From Veillonella absiana (GTDB lineage: Bacteria > Bacillota > Negativicutes > Veillonellales > Veillonellaceae), in NCBI RefSeq assembly GCF_032970905.1, contig NZ_JAWJZA010000003.1: a stretch of 64,000 nt of DNA; one strand, given 5' to 3'. The notes below the pieces were generated by a model. That model worked only from the letters and a program-made list of their open reading frames with translations. It had not been told where the DNA came from and searched no databases. Position 1 is the stretch's first letter; every line of letters begins with the position of its first letter. The position numbers were made by a program, and so were the translations under genes. Positions 26,526-35,657 of this stretch are shown in pieces.

Positions 26526-26543
26526 TACTGCTGTAGGAGCCAT

Positions 26544-28055
26544 ATGCGTATCCAAATTGTTATGAGACTCGTAGGGCAACTATTATTTATCTTTAGTGCC
26601 TTTACTCTAATTCCATTTGTATATGGATTAATCAATCAAAATTTATATTTTTCATTTCTCTATACGAGTTTACTAGCCCTAGTATTAGCTGGATGGTTAT
26701 ATAGAAATGGAATCAAGAGCCAAAACTTTAGTTTAAGGGATGGCTTTCTTGTGGTGTCTATGATTTGGATTTTGACATCAATACTGGGCTCTTTACCATT
26801 TATTTTCTCTGGTATTTTAACGAATCCTTTAAGTGCTTTATTTGAATCTACATCGGGTATTACTGCTACAGGTGCATCTATTATTGCCGACGTTGACACT
26901 ATTCCAAAAGCCTTTATTTTATGGCGTGGTGTATTGCACTGGATTGGAGGGATGGGGATTATCGTTTTGATTCTATCTTTCCTTAAAAACTTAGGGGCCG
27001 ATGCGGCTCATTTCTTTAATGCCGAAGCCTCTGTGCCAAAGCCTGGTGTGGTAATGCCTAGAATCAGATCTATGGCATCAAAATTATGGCGATTATACTT
27101 GGTGTTTACTGTGGCTTGTTTTTTGATGTTGTGGGCTGGTGGAATTGAACCTTTTATTGCATTAAATTATGCATTTTCAATTATTGCTACCGGTGGACTT
27201 GCGCCAACTACAGCAGGTGGATTTGATTATAGTGCTAGTAATTATATTACAGGAGTATTCGTATTCTTTATGATTCTGGCGGGGGGCAATTTTTCAGTTT
27301 ATTATAACGCACTTCATAAAGGCATTAAATCCATATTTTTGGATTTTGAGACACGCATGTATTTACTTGTTTTAGCTATTGGTGTGATATCAGTATTTCT
27401 ATTTTTATGGTATTTCTCCCCTACTAAAAGCCTAGTTACATTGTTTAGAGAAGCTACATTTATGTTAGTGTCTTTACAAACAGGTAGCGGTTTTGCTATA
27501 GCAGATTATAATTTATGGCCTGCAGCATCTCAAATTATTTTATTTGTGTATAGTTTCTTTGGAGGCTGTAGTGGTTCTACTACAGGGGGCCTTAAAATTA
27601 TTCGAATTATCATATTAATGAAGAGTAGTATTATGCATTTGCGCAAGTCTATTCACCCTGATATGGTTCAACTAGTGCGTGTAAATGGTAAGCCTATGCC
27701 TGATAAATGGATTCAAATGACACAACAATTTTTCTTTTTGTTTGTGGCTATTTATATACTATCTGTAATTGGTATGGCTTGTACTGGTATGGAAACCAGT
27801 GATGCACTTCAAATTGTAACGGCCTTTCTCGCTAATGTAGGGATTGCCTTTGGTAATTTTGGTCCCACAAGTTCTTTTGCAGATCTCCATGATTTTGCAA
27901 AATTAGTGGCTATATTTGATATGCTATTAGGACGTTTAGAGTTATTTACTATACTTGTTATGTTTCATCCTCAATTTTGGGAAGGCTATTTTATAAAATC
28001 ATCTAAACCAAAACAGTATCAAGTGATATGGAATCAAGGTCGTAAACGAAGGTGA
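26544..28055 (+). CDS. trkH: Trk potassium uptake channel TrkH
   Basis: TrkH is the membrane K+ channel of the Trk system. The 503-residue polytopic protein shows the four pore repeats with their glycines: TSGITATGASI, STTGG-type SIIATGGLAPTTAGG, QTGSGFAIADYN and NVGIAFGNFGP. FFGGCSGSTTGGLKI (about residues 343-357) forms the characteristic intramembrane loop. The N-terminus carries four helices before the first pore, as in TrkH/TrkG. It overlaps the MBL hydrolase start by 4 bp. Confidence 0.94.
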   Translation: MRIQIVMRLVGQLLFIFSAFTLIPFVYGLINQNLYFSFLYTSLLALVLAGWLYRNGIKSQNFSLRDGFLVVSMIWILTSILGSLPFIFSGILTNPLSALFESTSGITATGASIIADVDTIPKAFILWRGVLHWIGGMGIIVLILSFLKNLGADAAHFFNAEASVPKPGVVMPRIRSMASKLWRLYLVFTVACFLMLWAGGIEPFIALNYAFSIIATGGLAPTTAGGFDYSASNYITGVFVFFMILAGGNFSVYYNALHKGIKSIFLDFETRMYLLVLAIGVISVFLFLWYFSPTKSLVTLFREATFMLVSLQTGSGFAIADYNLWPAASQIILFVYSFFGGCSGSTTGGLKIIRIIILMKSSIMHLRKSIHPDMVQLVRVNGKPMPDKWIQMTQQFFFLFVAIYILSVIGMACTGMETSDALQIVTAFLANVGIAFGNFGPTSSFADLHDFAKLVAIFDMLLGRLELFTILVMFHPQFWEGYFIKSSKPKQYQVIWNQGRKRR

Positions 28056-28669
28056 TAGAGTTGACTATTTTAAAGCGCCCCTTAGGACTATATAAGGCGA
28101 ACTGTTATATATTAATTAAAGATAATCAATCTATCATTATCGATCCAGGCTTTCACAGTCAACATATTATCGAAATGGTGAAAGATACGACACCGTTGGC
28201 AGTGCTGTTAACACATGGTCATTGTGATCATGTAACAGCACTCGATGATGTTTGCCAATATTTTAATATACCAGCCTATTTACATCCTAATGATCAAGAA
28301 TTATTACAGTTGATTAGACGTCGTCCAAGTGTATACAAAAAAAAAATGTATACTGAGTGTGAAGATTTAATAGAAGGACAACTACAAGTGGGGCCCTTTG
28401 ATTTACAAGTTCATCATACACCAGGGCACAGCACGGGATCGGTATGTATTCAGTGGGAAAATCATTTATTTACAGGAGATACTGTTTTTAAGCAAATGGT
28501 AGGAACAATAGATACCTATACAGGGAATGCAGCGGAAATGAAAGCGAGTATAGAAAGAATCATAACCTTTTCTGATGCATTATACATTCATCCTGGGCAT
28601 CAAGAAGATACGACGATTAAAGATGAACGCCCTTATTTGTTAGAATATATAGCTTCACATCAAATGTGA
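28052..28669 (+). CDS. MBL-fold metallo-hydrolase (glyoxalase II-like)
   Basis: The 205-residue protein has the zinc-binding motif THGHCDHV (about residues 53-60), a second histidine in HHTPGHSTGSV, the bridging Asp in FTGDTVF and the last His in YIHPGHQE. All ligands for a two-metal site are present. Length and motif spacing match the small YcbL/glyoxalase II-like group. The substrate is unknown. GTG 28052 overlaps the trkH stop. The gene ends the trkA-trkH unit. Confidence 0.88.
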   Translation: MIELTILKRPLGLYKANCYILIKDNQSIIIDPGFHSQHIIEMVKDTTPLAVLLTHGHCDHVTALDDVCQYFNIPAYLHPNDQELLQLIRRRPSVYKKKMYTECEDLIEGQLQVGPFDLQVHHTPGHSTGSVCIQWENHLFTGDTVFKQMVGTIDTYTGNAAEMKASIERIITFSDALYIHPGHQEDTTIKDERPYLLEYIASHQM

Positions 28670-28712
28670 GAGTAGGGGGTCTAAATTTTGTAAAATTTAT
28701 CTATTTATACGC

Positions 28713-28741
28713 TTGACAATATGTGTGAAAAACTATATACT
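28713..28741 (+). promoter_or_regulatory. Promoter of the tRNA operon
   Basis: Consensus TTGACA (28713-28718) and TATACT (28736-28741) are separated by 17 bp and lie 20 bp before tRNA-Asp. This is the best -35 box in the window, as expected for a stable-RNA operon. Confidence 0.8.
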
Positions 28742-28760
28742 AACAAAGTACTCTAAATAC

Positions 28761-28836
28761 GGCCCCGTGGTGTAGCGGTTAACATGTCGCCCTGTCACGG
28801 CGAAGATCGTCAGTTCAAATCTGATCGGGGTCGCCA
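28761..28836 (+). tRNA. tRNA-Asp (GTC)
   Basis: A 76-nt cloverleaf with the 7-bp acceptor stem GGCCCCG/CGGGGTC, anticodon GTC in CCTGTCACG, T-loop TTCAAAT, and an encoded CCA end. First gene of a five-tRNA operon. Confidence 0.96.
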
Positions 28837-28845
28837 TTTATGTAT

Positions 28846-28921
<76 letters not shown>

Positions 28922-28928
28922 TGTACAT

Positions 28929-29003
28929 GCGGGAATAGCTCAGCGGTAGAGCACCGCCTTGCCAAGGCGGGGGTCGCGAGTTCGAATCTCGTTTCCCGCT
29001 CCA
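28929..29003 (+). tRNA. tRNA-Gly (GCC)
   Basis: A 75-nt cloverleaf with acceptor GCGGGAA/TTCCCGC, anticodon GCC in CTTGCCAAG, T-loop TTCGAAT and encoded CCA. It follows tRNA-Phe by 7 nt. Confidence 0.96.
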
Positions 29004-29015
29004 TTATTCCACTAT

Positions 29016-29090
<75 letters not shown>

Positions 29091-29114
29091 TAATTACATA
29101 CTAACGTTACCCAT

Positions 29115-29203
29115 GCCGGGGTGGCGGAACAGGCAGACGCAACGGACTTAAAATCCGTCGGTTAGAAATAACCGTACCGGTTCGATTCCGGTCCTCGGCA
29201 CCA
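29115..29203 (+). tRNA. tRNA-Leu (TAA)
   Basis: An 89-nt class II tRNA with a long variable arm, acceptor GCCGGGG/CCTCGGC, anticodon TAA in ACTTAAAAT, T-loop TTCGATT and encoded CCA. Last gene of the operon. Confidence 0.95.
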
Positions 29204-29206
29204 TTT

Positions 29207-29234
29207 AGACTAACTTCGGTTAGTCTATTTTTTT
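29207..29234 (+). terminator. Terminator of the tRNA operon
   Basis: An 8-bp stem AGACTAAC/GTTAGTCT capped by a TTCG tetraloop and followed by a run of T residues. It lies 3 nt after tRNA-Leu. Confidence 0.9.
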
Positions 29235-29367
29235 ATATCTAATAGAGGTTATATATACTTAGATTAGCTTTATACTAGCCCGTTAAATGATGAAATTATG
29301 GGATATGTATTTGTAAGTATAGAGCAAGTATATGTACTATCGTAGATTATTTAATAAGGATATACCT

Positions 29368-29817
29368 ATGAGCGATCAAGAAAAGAATTATATATTAGTT
29401 AGTGCTTGTTTATTAGGTGACAATTGTAAATATAATGGTGGAAATAATTATGTAGAGCATATTGAGCGTCTTAAAGAGCGCTATACAATTATTCCATGTT
29501 GCCCTGAGGTATTAGGTGGATTGACAACGCCTAGGGCTCCTGCAGAACGAATACAGGAATATGTAAGATGTGCATCGGGAGAAGATGTGACAAAAGAATT
29601 TCACCGAGGTGCACTTATGGCGTTAGCATTAGTAGAAAAATATCATTGTAGATATGCTGTACTAAAATCTAGAAGCCCTAGCTGTGGTAAAGGTCAAATT
29701 TATGATGGCACATTCTCCAAACGATTAGTTGATGGTAATGGTGTTACTACAGAATTATTACTTAAACATGGTATTCAAGTTTATACAGAACATGATATAG
29801 AAAATAATATATTATAA
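29368..29817 (+). CDS. DUF523 family protein
   Basis: The 149-residue protein begins with the DUF523 hallmark VSACLLGDNCKYNGGNN and contains IIPCCPEVLGGL (about residues 46-57) and LKSRSPSCGKGQIYDGTF (about 106-123). The conserved cysteines (C-L-L-G-x-x-C, PCCPE, PSCG) suggest metal or cluster binding. The molecular function is not established. ATG 29368 follows AAGGA; an upstream in-frame ATG at 29332 lacks a ribosome-binding site and adds non-conserved residues. It is a single gene between the tRNA operon and a convergent gene. Confidence 0.88.
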   Translation: MSDQEKNYILVSACLLGDNCKYNGGNNYVEHIERLKERYTIIPCCPEVLGGLTTPRAPAERIQEYVRCASGEDVTKEFHRGALMALALVEKYHCRYAVLKSRSPSCGKGQIYDGTFSKRLVDGNGVTTELLLKHGIQVYTEHDIENNIL

Positions 29818-29915
29818 GAGCTAGCTATTTGCTTTATAGTTTGGGGTATGGGTGAAAGATATGGGCTGAAAGCTTATCTTATAAATGAATGTTAATAAGT
29901 AATAGGTAGAAATAG

Positions 29916-29956
29916 AAAACCCTGAAGTAATGAAAAACTCATTATCTCGGGGTTTT
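29916..29956. terminator. Bidirectional terminator between DUF523 and the phosphoethanolamine transferase
   Basis: AAAACCC pairs with GGGGTTTT around an inner TAATGA/TCATTA stem. A-rich on one side and T-rich on the other, it can serve both converging genes. Confidence 0.7.
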
Positions 29957-29976
29957 GGCATGTATTTAATTGAGTT

Positions 29977-31806
29977 TTACTTCATATACAATGGATCATT
30001 TGCAAGCGGTTGTTCGCCTAGTAGTGTAGTTAAATTATGAAGATTAAAGCGATACTTTGGATTCGAGAAATCTCGGGTCGCATCATAATGATTACTAGGG
30101 GCTTGCATGATACCAGTAAGCGTATCATACAATAAATCATTTGTGAAATATTGGTTTCTATTTTCGGCTAAGGTTCTTGCTGTTGTGGGGAAAGCTTGGC
30201 GATAGTCAGGAGACAGATACATCCAGAATGGAATACGAGCCATCGTGAAATCGAATGTATCTGGATTATGAGATTTATCTAAGCTTTCACCATGATCTGA
30301 GAAGTATACCATCGCTTGAAGGTGTAAATTATCTTTGGCGTAGGTATAAATGTTTTGTAAGAGCCAATCTGTGTAGAGTTGACTATTAGCATAGGCTTCC
30401 ATACCATCGGGGGAAGGTCCTTTTTTCCATTTGCTAAATTCATGTGGATATCGGTCATTATAGTAAATATGACTGCCCATAATATGAATGACGATAAAGT
30501 TATTTTTAGTAGGATCCACTTCTTTCAAAAGAGGAAGTAGATATTCATCATAACGATCAGAGAAGCTATAGGACTCATGAGCCCATTTGGTTTTGTCTGA
30601 TGTTTTAGCCATTAAAGAAATGGCTGTATCGTATTCACCAAACACACCTTGGTTACTAAACCATGTTGTGTTATAGCCTGCTTTTTTAGCGATGTCCATA
30701 ATGTTTGCAGAATCTAAAAATGGACGATCGTCATATTGGTTACGTTCTGACAGGGCGCGTTCTAATGTTGGTACAGTTTGTACATATGAGGAATAGGCAT
30801 GATTAAAGAAGTAAAAATTATCTCTATCTTGTGATACTTGACTTTGCCATGGTGTATCATCATAGGCAAAATCAGGATTATAGACCTTCATATAATCACG
30901 AGAGGCAGATTCGCCAATGACTAGGATGATGGTACCGGGTGTTTCCTTTGCTGCTGTATTTGGGGAATCTAAATTAAATGAATCATATACCTTATGATGG
31001 TGGTCGTTGTATTGTTGCATTTGTTTTACATAGTCAACAGCAGCGTACCAGTTAGCCATAATACAAGTAACAGGAAATAAGAAGAATGGTACATAAATTA
31101 GAAAGGCCACTAGTGCGGACACAAGCACGCCAAGACGAAGTGGACGTGTAGAGTTGAGTTCTACTACACGACTCATACCACAATGACACCAGTAGAGGAA
31201 ATAGGTCCAAACTATGAGTCCTATACCGACGGCGATAAGTCCAGGATATCCAGCTGTACTTTTTAGAAAACCGAAGGCTTCCTCAGGATTTGTCATATAC
31301 AAAGCTAATAAGCTGGCAGGTGTCAAACAATGCCAAGTGGCAATATAATAGCCAATTTGAATAAATGGAATTAAGCTCAGTAACATACTGATGATGGAAA
31401 AAATAAAACTAATACTTTTGGTCCATTTTTGAGGGAAGGTTGCGAGAAAATGAAGTCCAGAACAGCCCATGAATATGAGTAAGCCAAATAAAAAATCATT
31501 AGCGAATTCATAAAAATAGAGTGGTTTAATATAGGACCAATGGAATAGTAGTGGGAATGTGAGCATCCATAAGATACCTACAAGTCCATGACCAATGAAT
31601 GGTCTGTGGAAAACGGTGGAGCCCATAAAATATTGGAATAAGAATAAACCAACACTGGTAGGAACCGCTAAAATTGTAATGTCTTCAACATCGAGCCCTA
31701 ATGTAATAGGTGTATAGATGAGGGTAAGAACAATATACGTTATGATACCGATAATGCCATATCTAAATATGGGGTTATGGTATATCTGTTTGAGTCCGTT
31801 AAGCAT
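29977..31806 (-). CDS. Phosphoethanolamine transferase (EptA/CptA-like, sulfatase fold)
   Basis: The 609-residue inner-membrane enzyme has about five N-terminal helices, two further hydrophobic stretches to about residue 240, and a periplasmic alkaline-phosphatase-like domain. LVIGESASRDYMKVYN (about residues 279-294) holds the nucleophile, Ser where EptA has Thr. Metal ligands are likely in HIMGSHIYYNDRYP and YFSDHGESL. Such enzymes move phosphoethanolamine from phosphatidylethanolamine to lipid A or core sugar, which can lower polymyxin binding. ATG 31806 was chosen because GAAAGG lies 8 nt upstream; ATG 31827 has no such site. It is a lone reverse gene between forward operons. Confidence 0.85.
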   Translation of the reverse strand: MLNGLKQIYHNPIFRYGIIGIITYIVLTLIYTPITLGLDVEDITILAVPTSVGLFLFQYFMGSTVFHRPFIGHGLVGILWMLTFPLLFHWSYIKPLYFYEFANDFLFGLLIFMGCSGLHFLATFPQKWTKSISFIFSIISMLLSLIPFIQIGYYIATWHCLTPASLLALYMTNPEEAFGFLKSTAGYPGLIAVGIGLIVWTYFLYWCHCGMSRVVELNSTRPLRLGVLVSALVAFLIYVPFFLFPVTCIMANWYAAVDYVKQMQQYNDHHHKVYDSFNLDSPNTAAKETPGTIILVIGESASRDYMKVYNPDFAYDDTPWQSQVSQDRDNFYFFNHAYSSYVQTVPTLERALSERNQYDDRPFLDSANIMDIAKKAGYNTTWFSNQGVFGEYDTAISLMAKTSDKTKWAHESYSFSDRYDEYLLPLLKEVDPTKNNFIVIHIMGSHIYYNDRYPHEFSKWKKGPSPDGMEAYANSQLYTDWLLQNIYTYAKDNLHLQAMVYFSDHGESLDKSHNPDTFDFTMARIPFWMYLSPDYRQAFPTTARTLAENRNQYFTNDLLYDTLTGIMQAPSNHYDATRDFSNPKYRFNLHNLTTLLGEQPLANDPLYMK

Positions 31807-32008
31807 GGTATAAGCCTTTCGCGACATAGTATAAATTTGTAATGAAAAATAAATAAAATTGCTTATTATAAGATATCAGAACTAAGTAAAAAATACAATA
31901 CATTGAGGAGGACACATTACGTGAAATAGACTAGAGTTTTCTAGTAAAGTAGCTTATAATTAAATGGTTATAGAGGTTAATATATTCTGCTACTAAAAAA
32001 GGAACTAT

Positions 32009-32752
32009 ATGGAGGACTATAGCTATAAATTTTCAGTCTTTGAAGGACCGTTAGATTTATTATTACATTTAATAGAAAACCACAAAATTGAAATTTATGA
32101 TATTCCTATTGTAGAAATAACAAGCCAATATATGGAGTATTTAGACAGTTGGAATCATTTTGACATTCATTATAGTAGTGAATTTCTTGTAATGGCCTCC
32201 ACATTGTTGCAAATTAAATCGCGTATGTTATTGCCAAAGGCCTCACCAGTTACAGAGGATGAGGAAGATCCTCGTGATGAATTAGTAGCTAAACTTGTTG
32301 AATTTAAGAAAATCAAAGAGTTTACAGAACTAATTTATGAAAAGACTTCCTTAGATACAACATTATTTTCCAGACCAGAGGAAACTAGCGTTCTTGGTTT
32401 AGATCGATATTATGAGCTTGATATTTCTCATTTATACCAAGTATTCGCTAACACATTTAAACGTGTATTAGAAGAACAAGAAACACCGATAACACAGGTT
32501 AAGGTAGAGAAAGATCCGTATAGTCTTGAGGATATGATGATTCATTTATTTAGCCGTGCTCGGCGTGGTGAGAGCATGTTCTTTAGTCAACTATTAATGG
32601 AAATTGGCGACAAGAGTGGAATGGTAACTGTTTTTATGGCTGTATTAGAATTATTGAAACAACAAACTTTATTTATAACAGATATAGATGATGATATTAT
32701 CTTGTCAGCACAAGTAGATGAACCATTACAGGAGGAGCTTGATGAATATTGA
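32009..32752 (+). CDS. scpA: Segregation and condensation protein ScpA
   Basis: ScpA is the kleisin that bridges SMC heads in the bacterial condensin. The 247-residue protein has the N-terminal FEGPLDLLLHLIENHKIEIYDIPI motif (SMC neck-binding helix region), the acidic middle EDEEDPRDELV and a C-terminal winged-helix (FSQLLMEIGDKSGMVTVFMAVLELLKQQ). Start ATG 32009 follows AAAGGA. It overlaps scpB by 11 bp. Confidence 0.95.
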   Translation: MEDYSYKFSVFEGPLDLLLHLIENHKIEIYDIPIVEITSQYMEYLDSWNHFDIHYSSEFLVMASTLLQIKSRMLLPKASPVTEDEEDPRDELVAKLVEFKKIKEFTELIYEKTSLDTTLFSRPEETSVLGLDRYYELDISHLYQVFANTFKRVLEEQETPITQVKVEKDPYSLEDMMIHLFSRARRGESMFFSQLLMEIGDKSGMVTVFMAVLELLKQQTLFITDIDDDIILSAQVDEPLQEELDEY

Positions 32753-33344
32753 TATTGCACATATAGAGGCAGTACTCTTTGCAGCAGCTAAACCATTAAC
32801 CTACGATGTGTTAGCTGACATTTTTGAAAGCCCTAAAGACGATATTATATTAGCAGTAAAAGAATTAGAATCGTATTTGGTTCATCAGAATCGAGGCATT
32901 CGCATTCGTATCTCTGGTATGGGTGTGGAGCTCGTTAGTGCACCAGAAGCCAGTGAATATATCGGGCAGATTCGTCGAAAAGAAGATAAATTATCTAATG
33001 CAGCGATGGAAACATTAGCTGTTATAGCCTTTAAACAGCCTGTTACAAAGGCTGAGGTGGAAGAAATACGTGGCGTAAATAGCGATAAGGTATTAAAGCA
33101 ACTATTATCGAGGGGGCTTGTTAGTGAATTGGGGCACAAGGATAGTATTGGCCGTCCTATTTTATATGGTACAACAGATGAGTTTTTGCGCAGTGTAGGC
33201 GTGAATTCACTAGCTGATTTACATGAAGAAGTGACACATCAAGATGATCGTGTTGAAGGTACTAGTGATATGACTATGGTGACGGCAGTAGATACAGTGG
33301 ATGAAACAGAAGCTTTGACTACTAATTCTCAGGATGTGCATTAA
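32742..33344 (+). CDS. scpB: Segregation and condensation protein ScpB
   Basis: ScpB dimers bind ScpA in the SMC complex. The 200-residue protein has two winged-helix domains (about residues 5-80 and 85-155), with HIEAVLFAAAKPLTYDVLADIF at the start and LSNAAMETLAVIAFKQPVTKAEVEEIRGVNSDKVL in the second. The tail beyond about 165 is acidic and Thr-rich. ATG 32742 follows GGAGGAG; the frame extends upstream within scpA, but that site fits best. Confidence 0.94.
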   Translation: MNIDIAHIEAVLFAAAKPLTYDVLADIFESPKDDIILAVKELESYLVHQNRGIRIRISGMGVELVSAPEASEYIGQIRRKEDKLSNAAMETLAVIAFKQPVTKAEVEEIRGVNSDKVLKQLLSRGLVSELGHKDSIGRPILYGTTDEFLRSVGVNSLADLHEEVTHQDDRVEGTSDMTMVTAVDTVDETEALTTNSQDVH

Positions 33345-33373
33345 ATCTAGAATAAAGAAAGATAAGGTAAAGA

Positions 33374-34390
33374 ATGGAACGACTACAAAAATTTATTGCC
33401 AGCTGTGGCGTAGCTTCGCGCAGAAAAGCGGAGGAGCTCATTGCAGAGGGTAAAGTTCAAGTGAATGGAAAAAAAGTCACAGAATTGGGGTATAAAATCA
33501 ATCCTAATAGAGACCGTGTAAAAGTAAATGGTCAATTATTAGAAACGGAAAAAACAGTATATTATTTGTTGAATAAGCCTAAAGGCGTTATTACCACTGT
33601 AACGGATCCACAAGGTCGTAAGACGGTCATGGATTTCATGAAGGATAAAGAACATCGAATTTATCCAATTGGTCGTTTAGATCAAAATACAGAAGGATTG
33701 TTATTACTCACTAATGATGGTGAGTTAGCACAAAATTTAACACATCCATCTAAAGGTGTTGAGAAAATCTATGAAGTACGCGTAAAAGGACGTGTCCGTG
33801 ATGAACATTTGGAGACTATCGCAACTGGCGTATCTTTAGAGGATGGTGTGACTGCATCAGCTACAATTTATGACCTAGGTTTTGATGATCACAATGGAAT
33901 TACTGAAATTGAAATTACTATCCACGAAGGTAAAAATCGTCAAGTACGGCGCATGTTTGAACATTTTGGATATAAAATTCATAATCTAAAACGCATTGCT
34001 TATGCAGGTTTAACATTGGGCGGTGTTAAACGAGGCGCCTTCCGTGAATTAACCAATATCGAAGTGCGTCAATTAAAGGCAGTGGGTGCAGTCGATCCGA
34101 CGGTGAAAACACAGCAATCTAATACACGCAAACTTTTTGATAAAGTAAAAGATGATAGAAAATCGGGCACTACGAAACGATTTAATAATAATGGTTATTC
34201 TAAATCTAGAAGAACTGATTCTAGAAAATCTGATGAGTTTGGATCTTCAGACCGTCCAAGATGCGCTGGCGGTGCTAGAAAATCTGAGGGCTTTAAATCA
34301 TCTGAACGGCCAAAACGTTTTAGTGATTCTCACAAATCTGATGCCTTTAAGTCCTTTGATAAGTCAAAGAGAAATAACAGGGTGAAATAA
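33374..34390 (+). CDS. rluB: Pseudouridine synthase, RluB/RsuA family, with repetitive basic tail
   Basis: The 338-residue protein has an N-terminal S4 RNA-binding domain (about residues 1-60), then the catalytic domain with GRLDQNTEGLLLLTNDG (the Asp is catalytic) and GKNRQVRRMFEHFGYKI. The likely target is 23S rRNA helix 89 (RluB) rather than 16S (RsuA). From about residue 240 the tail is low-complexity, rich in Lys, Arg, Ser and Asp, with three loose repeats of the type RKS-D/E-x-F-x-S-S-D/E-R-P. It is in the scpAB-cmk gene run and touches the next gene by 1 bp. Confidence 0.9.
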   Translation: MERLQKFIASCGVASRRKAEELIAEGKVQVNGKKVTELGYKINPNRDRVKVNGQLLETEKTVYYLLNKPKGVITTVTDPQGRKTVMDFMKDKEHRIYPIGRLDQNTEGLLLLTNDGELAQNLTHPSKGVEKIYEVRVKGRVRDEHLETIATGVSLEDGVTASATIYDLGFDDHNGITEIEITIHEGKNRQVRRMFEHFGYKIHNLKRIAYAGLTLGGVKRGAFRELTNIEVRQLKAVGAVDPTVKTQQSNTRKLFDKVKDDRKSGTTKRFNNNGYSKSRRTDSRKSDEFGSSDRPRCAGGARKSEGFKSSERPKRFSDSHKSDAFKSFDKSKRNNRVK

Positions 34391-35640
34391 TGAAGCATGT
34401 TGTAGTTATCGGCGGTGGTGCGGCCGGTTTAATGGCGGCTGTTATTGCTGCTCGTGAAGGCGCACAAGTTACACTGCTTGAAAAAATGAATATGGTAGGC
34501 AAGAAAATGGGCATTACCGGCAAAGGCCGTTGTAATATTACCAACAATGCTGATATGAGCGAGTTCATTAAAAATACACCGGGTAATGGTAAATTCTTGT
34601 ATGGAGCCTATGAACGCTTTACGAATGTGGATCTTCTCGATTTACTTCATGAATGGGGCCTACCAACCAAGGTTGAACGTGGTGGTCGTGTGTTCCCTGA
34701 ATCTGACTCGGCCCTAGATGTACGTAATACCTTTATGAAAGTTCTTAAAAAATACGGTGCTACCGTTCATCTCAATGAGCCCGTAGAACGTATTTTGGTT
34801 CATGATGGTGCAGTGAAAGCTGTAGAAACCGACAAGCATACTTATGAGTGTGATGCTATTATTATTGCTACGGGAGGTAAATCCTATCCCTTGACAGGCT
34901 CTACTGGTGATGGATACAAATTTGCTAAACAAATTGGCCATTCCGTTACTGAAATCCGTCCATCCTTGGTACCTATCGTGACTGAAGAAGCTTGGGTAAA
35001 AGAAATCATGGGCCTTAGCCTACGTAATGTAGAGGTGTCTGTGGTTTCTAAAAATAAGGTACATGCCAAACAATTTGGGGAAATGATGTTTACTCATTTC
35101 GGCGTGACGGGACCAATTATTTTGTCCTTGAGCCATACCGTTGGTAAACTCCTTAAGAAGGCAAAAGCACCTGTGCAAATTGAAATTAATTTAAAACCGG
35201 CCTTAACGGCAGAGGTATTAGATAAACGTTTGCAAATAGATTTTGAATTATATTCTAAGAAACAATTAGCAAACGGAATGAAGGATTTACTTCCTCAAAA
35301 CCTTATTCCTATGGTGATTTGTTTGGCGGAACTCGATCCAGCTAAGCCAATTAACCAAATTACAAAGGAAGAACGTTTGCAATTGTTATATGTATTACAA
35401 CATATGACTCTAAATGTGAAAGGTTTACGTCCCGTTGAGGAGGCCATTGTTACATCTGGTGGGTTATCCTTAAAGGAATTTAATCCTAAAACGATGGAAT
35501 CTAAACTGGTAAGTGGCCTATATGGTGCCGGTGAAGTGCTCGATTTCGATGCTTTCACAGGGGGATATAATCTACAAGCTGCATTTTCCACTGGCTATGT
35601 GGCAGCCATGCATATTACACATCCAGATATGTTTGAATAA
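34390..35640 (+). CDS. HI0933/YhiN family FAD-dependent oxidoreductase
   Basis: The 416-residue flavoprotein begins with an ADP-binding Rossmann motif VVIGGGAAGLMAAVIAAREGAQVTLLEK, then KMGITGKGRCNITN, a family marker. IATGGKSYPLTGSTGDGYKFA lies near residue 160, and the C-terminal GLYGAGEVLDFDAFTGGYNLQAAFSTGYVA completes the FAD site. The physiological substrate of this widespread family is not settled. It lies between rluB and cmk, as in many clostridia. Confidence 0.9.
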   Translation: MKHVVVIGGGAAGLMAAVIAAREGAQVTLLEKMNMVGKKMGITGKGRCNITNNADMSEFIKNTPGNGKFLYGAYERFTNVDLLDLLHEWGLPTKVERGGRVFPESDSALDVRNTFMKVLKKYGATVHLNEPVERILVHDGAVKAVETDKHTYECDAIIIATGGKSYPLTGSTGDGYKFAKQIGHSVTEIRPSLVPIVTEEAWVKEIMGLSLRNVEVSVVSKNKVHAKQFGEMMFTHFGVTGPIILSLSHTVGKLLKKAKAPVQIEINLKPALTAEVLDKRLQIDFELYSKKQLANGMKDLLPQNLIPMVICLAELDPAKPINQITKEERLQLLYVLQHMTLNVKGLRPVEEAIVTSGGLSLKEFNPKTMESKLVSGLYGAGEVLDFDAFTGGYNLQAAFSTGYVAAMHITHPDMFE

Positions 35641-35657
35641 TACGTGAGAGGACCGCT

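Noticed and set aside
25964..26635. 223-aa reverse-strand ORF opposite trkA
   Set aside because: It is the antisense of a strongly conserved trkA coding region, has no ribosome-binding site and has Ser/Arg/Ile-rich composition typical of shadow frames.
28670..28760. Possible T-box or other riboswitch before the tRNA operon
   Set aside because: Only a promoter is visible; there is no T-box consensus, and the downstream genes are tRNAs rather than a synthetase.
34200..34385. Repeats in the rluB tail as a CRISPR-like array
   Set aside because: The units are imperfect, in frame and coding, with no constant spacers or repeats of CRISPR size.
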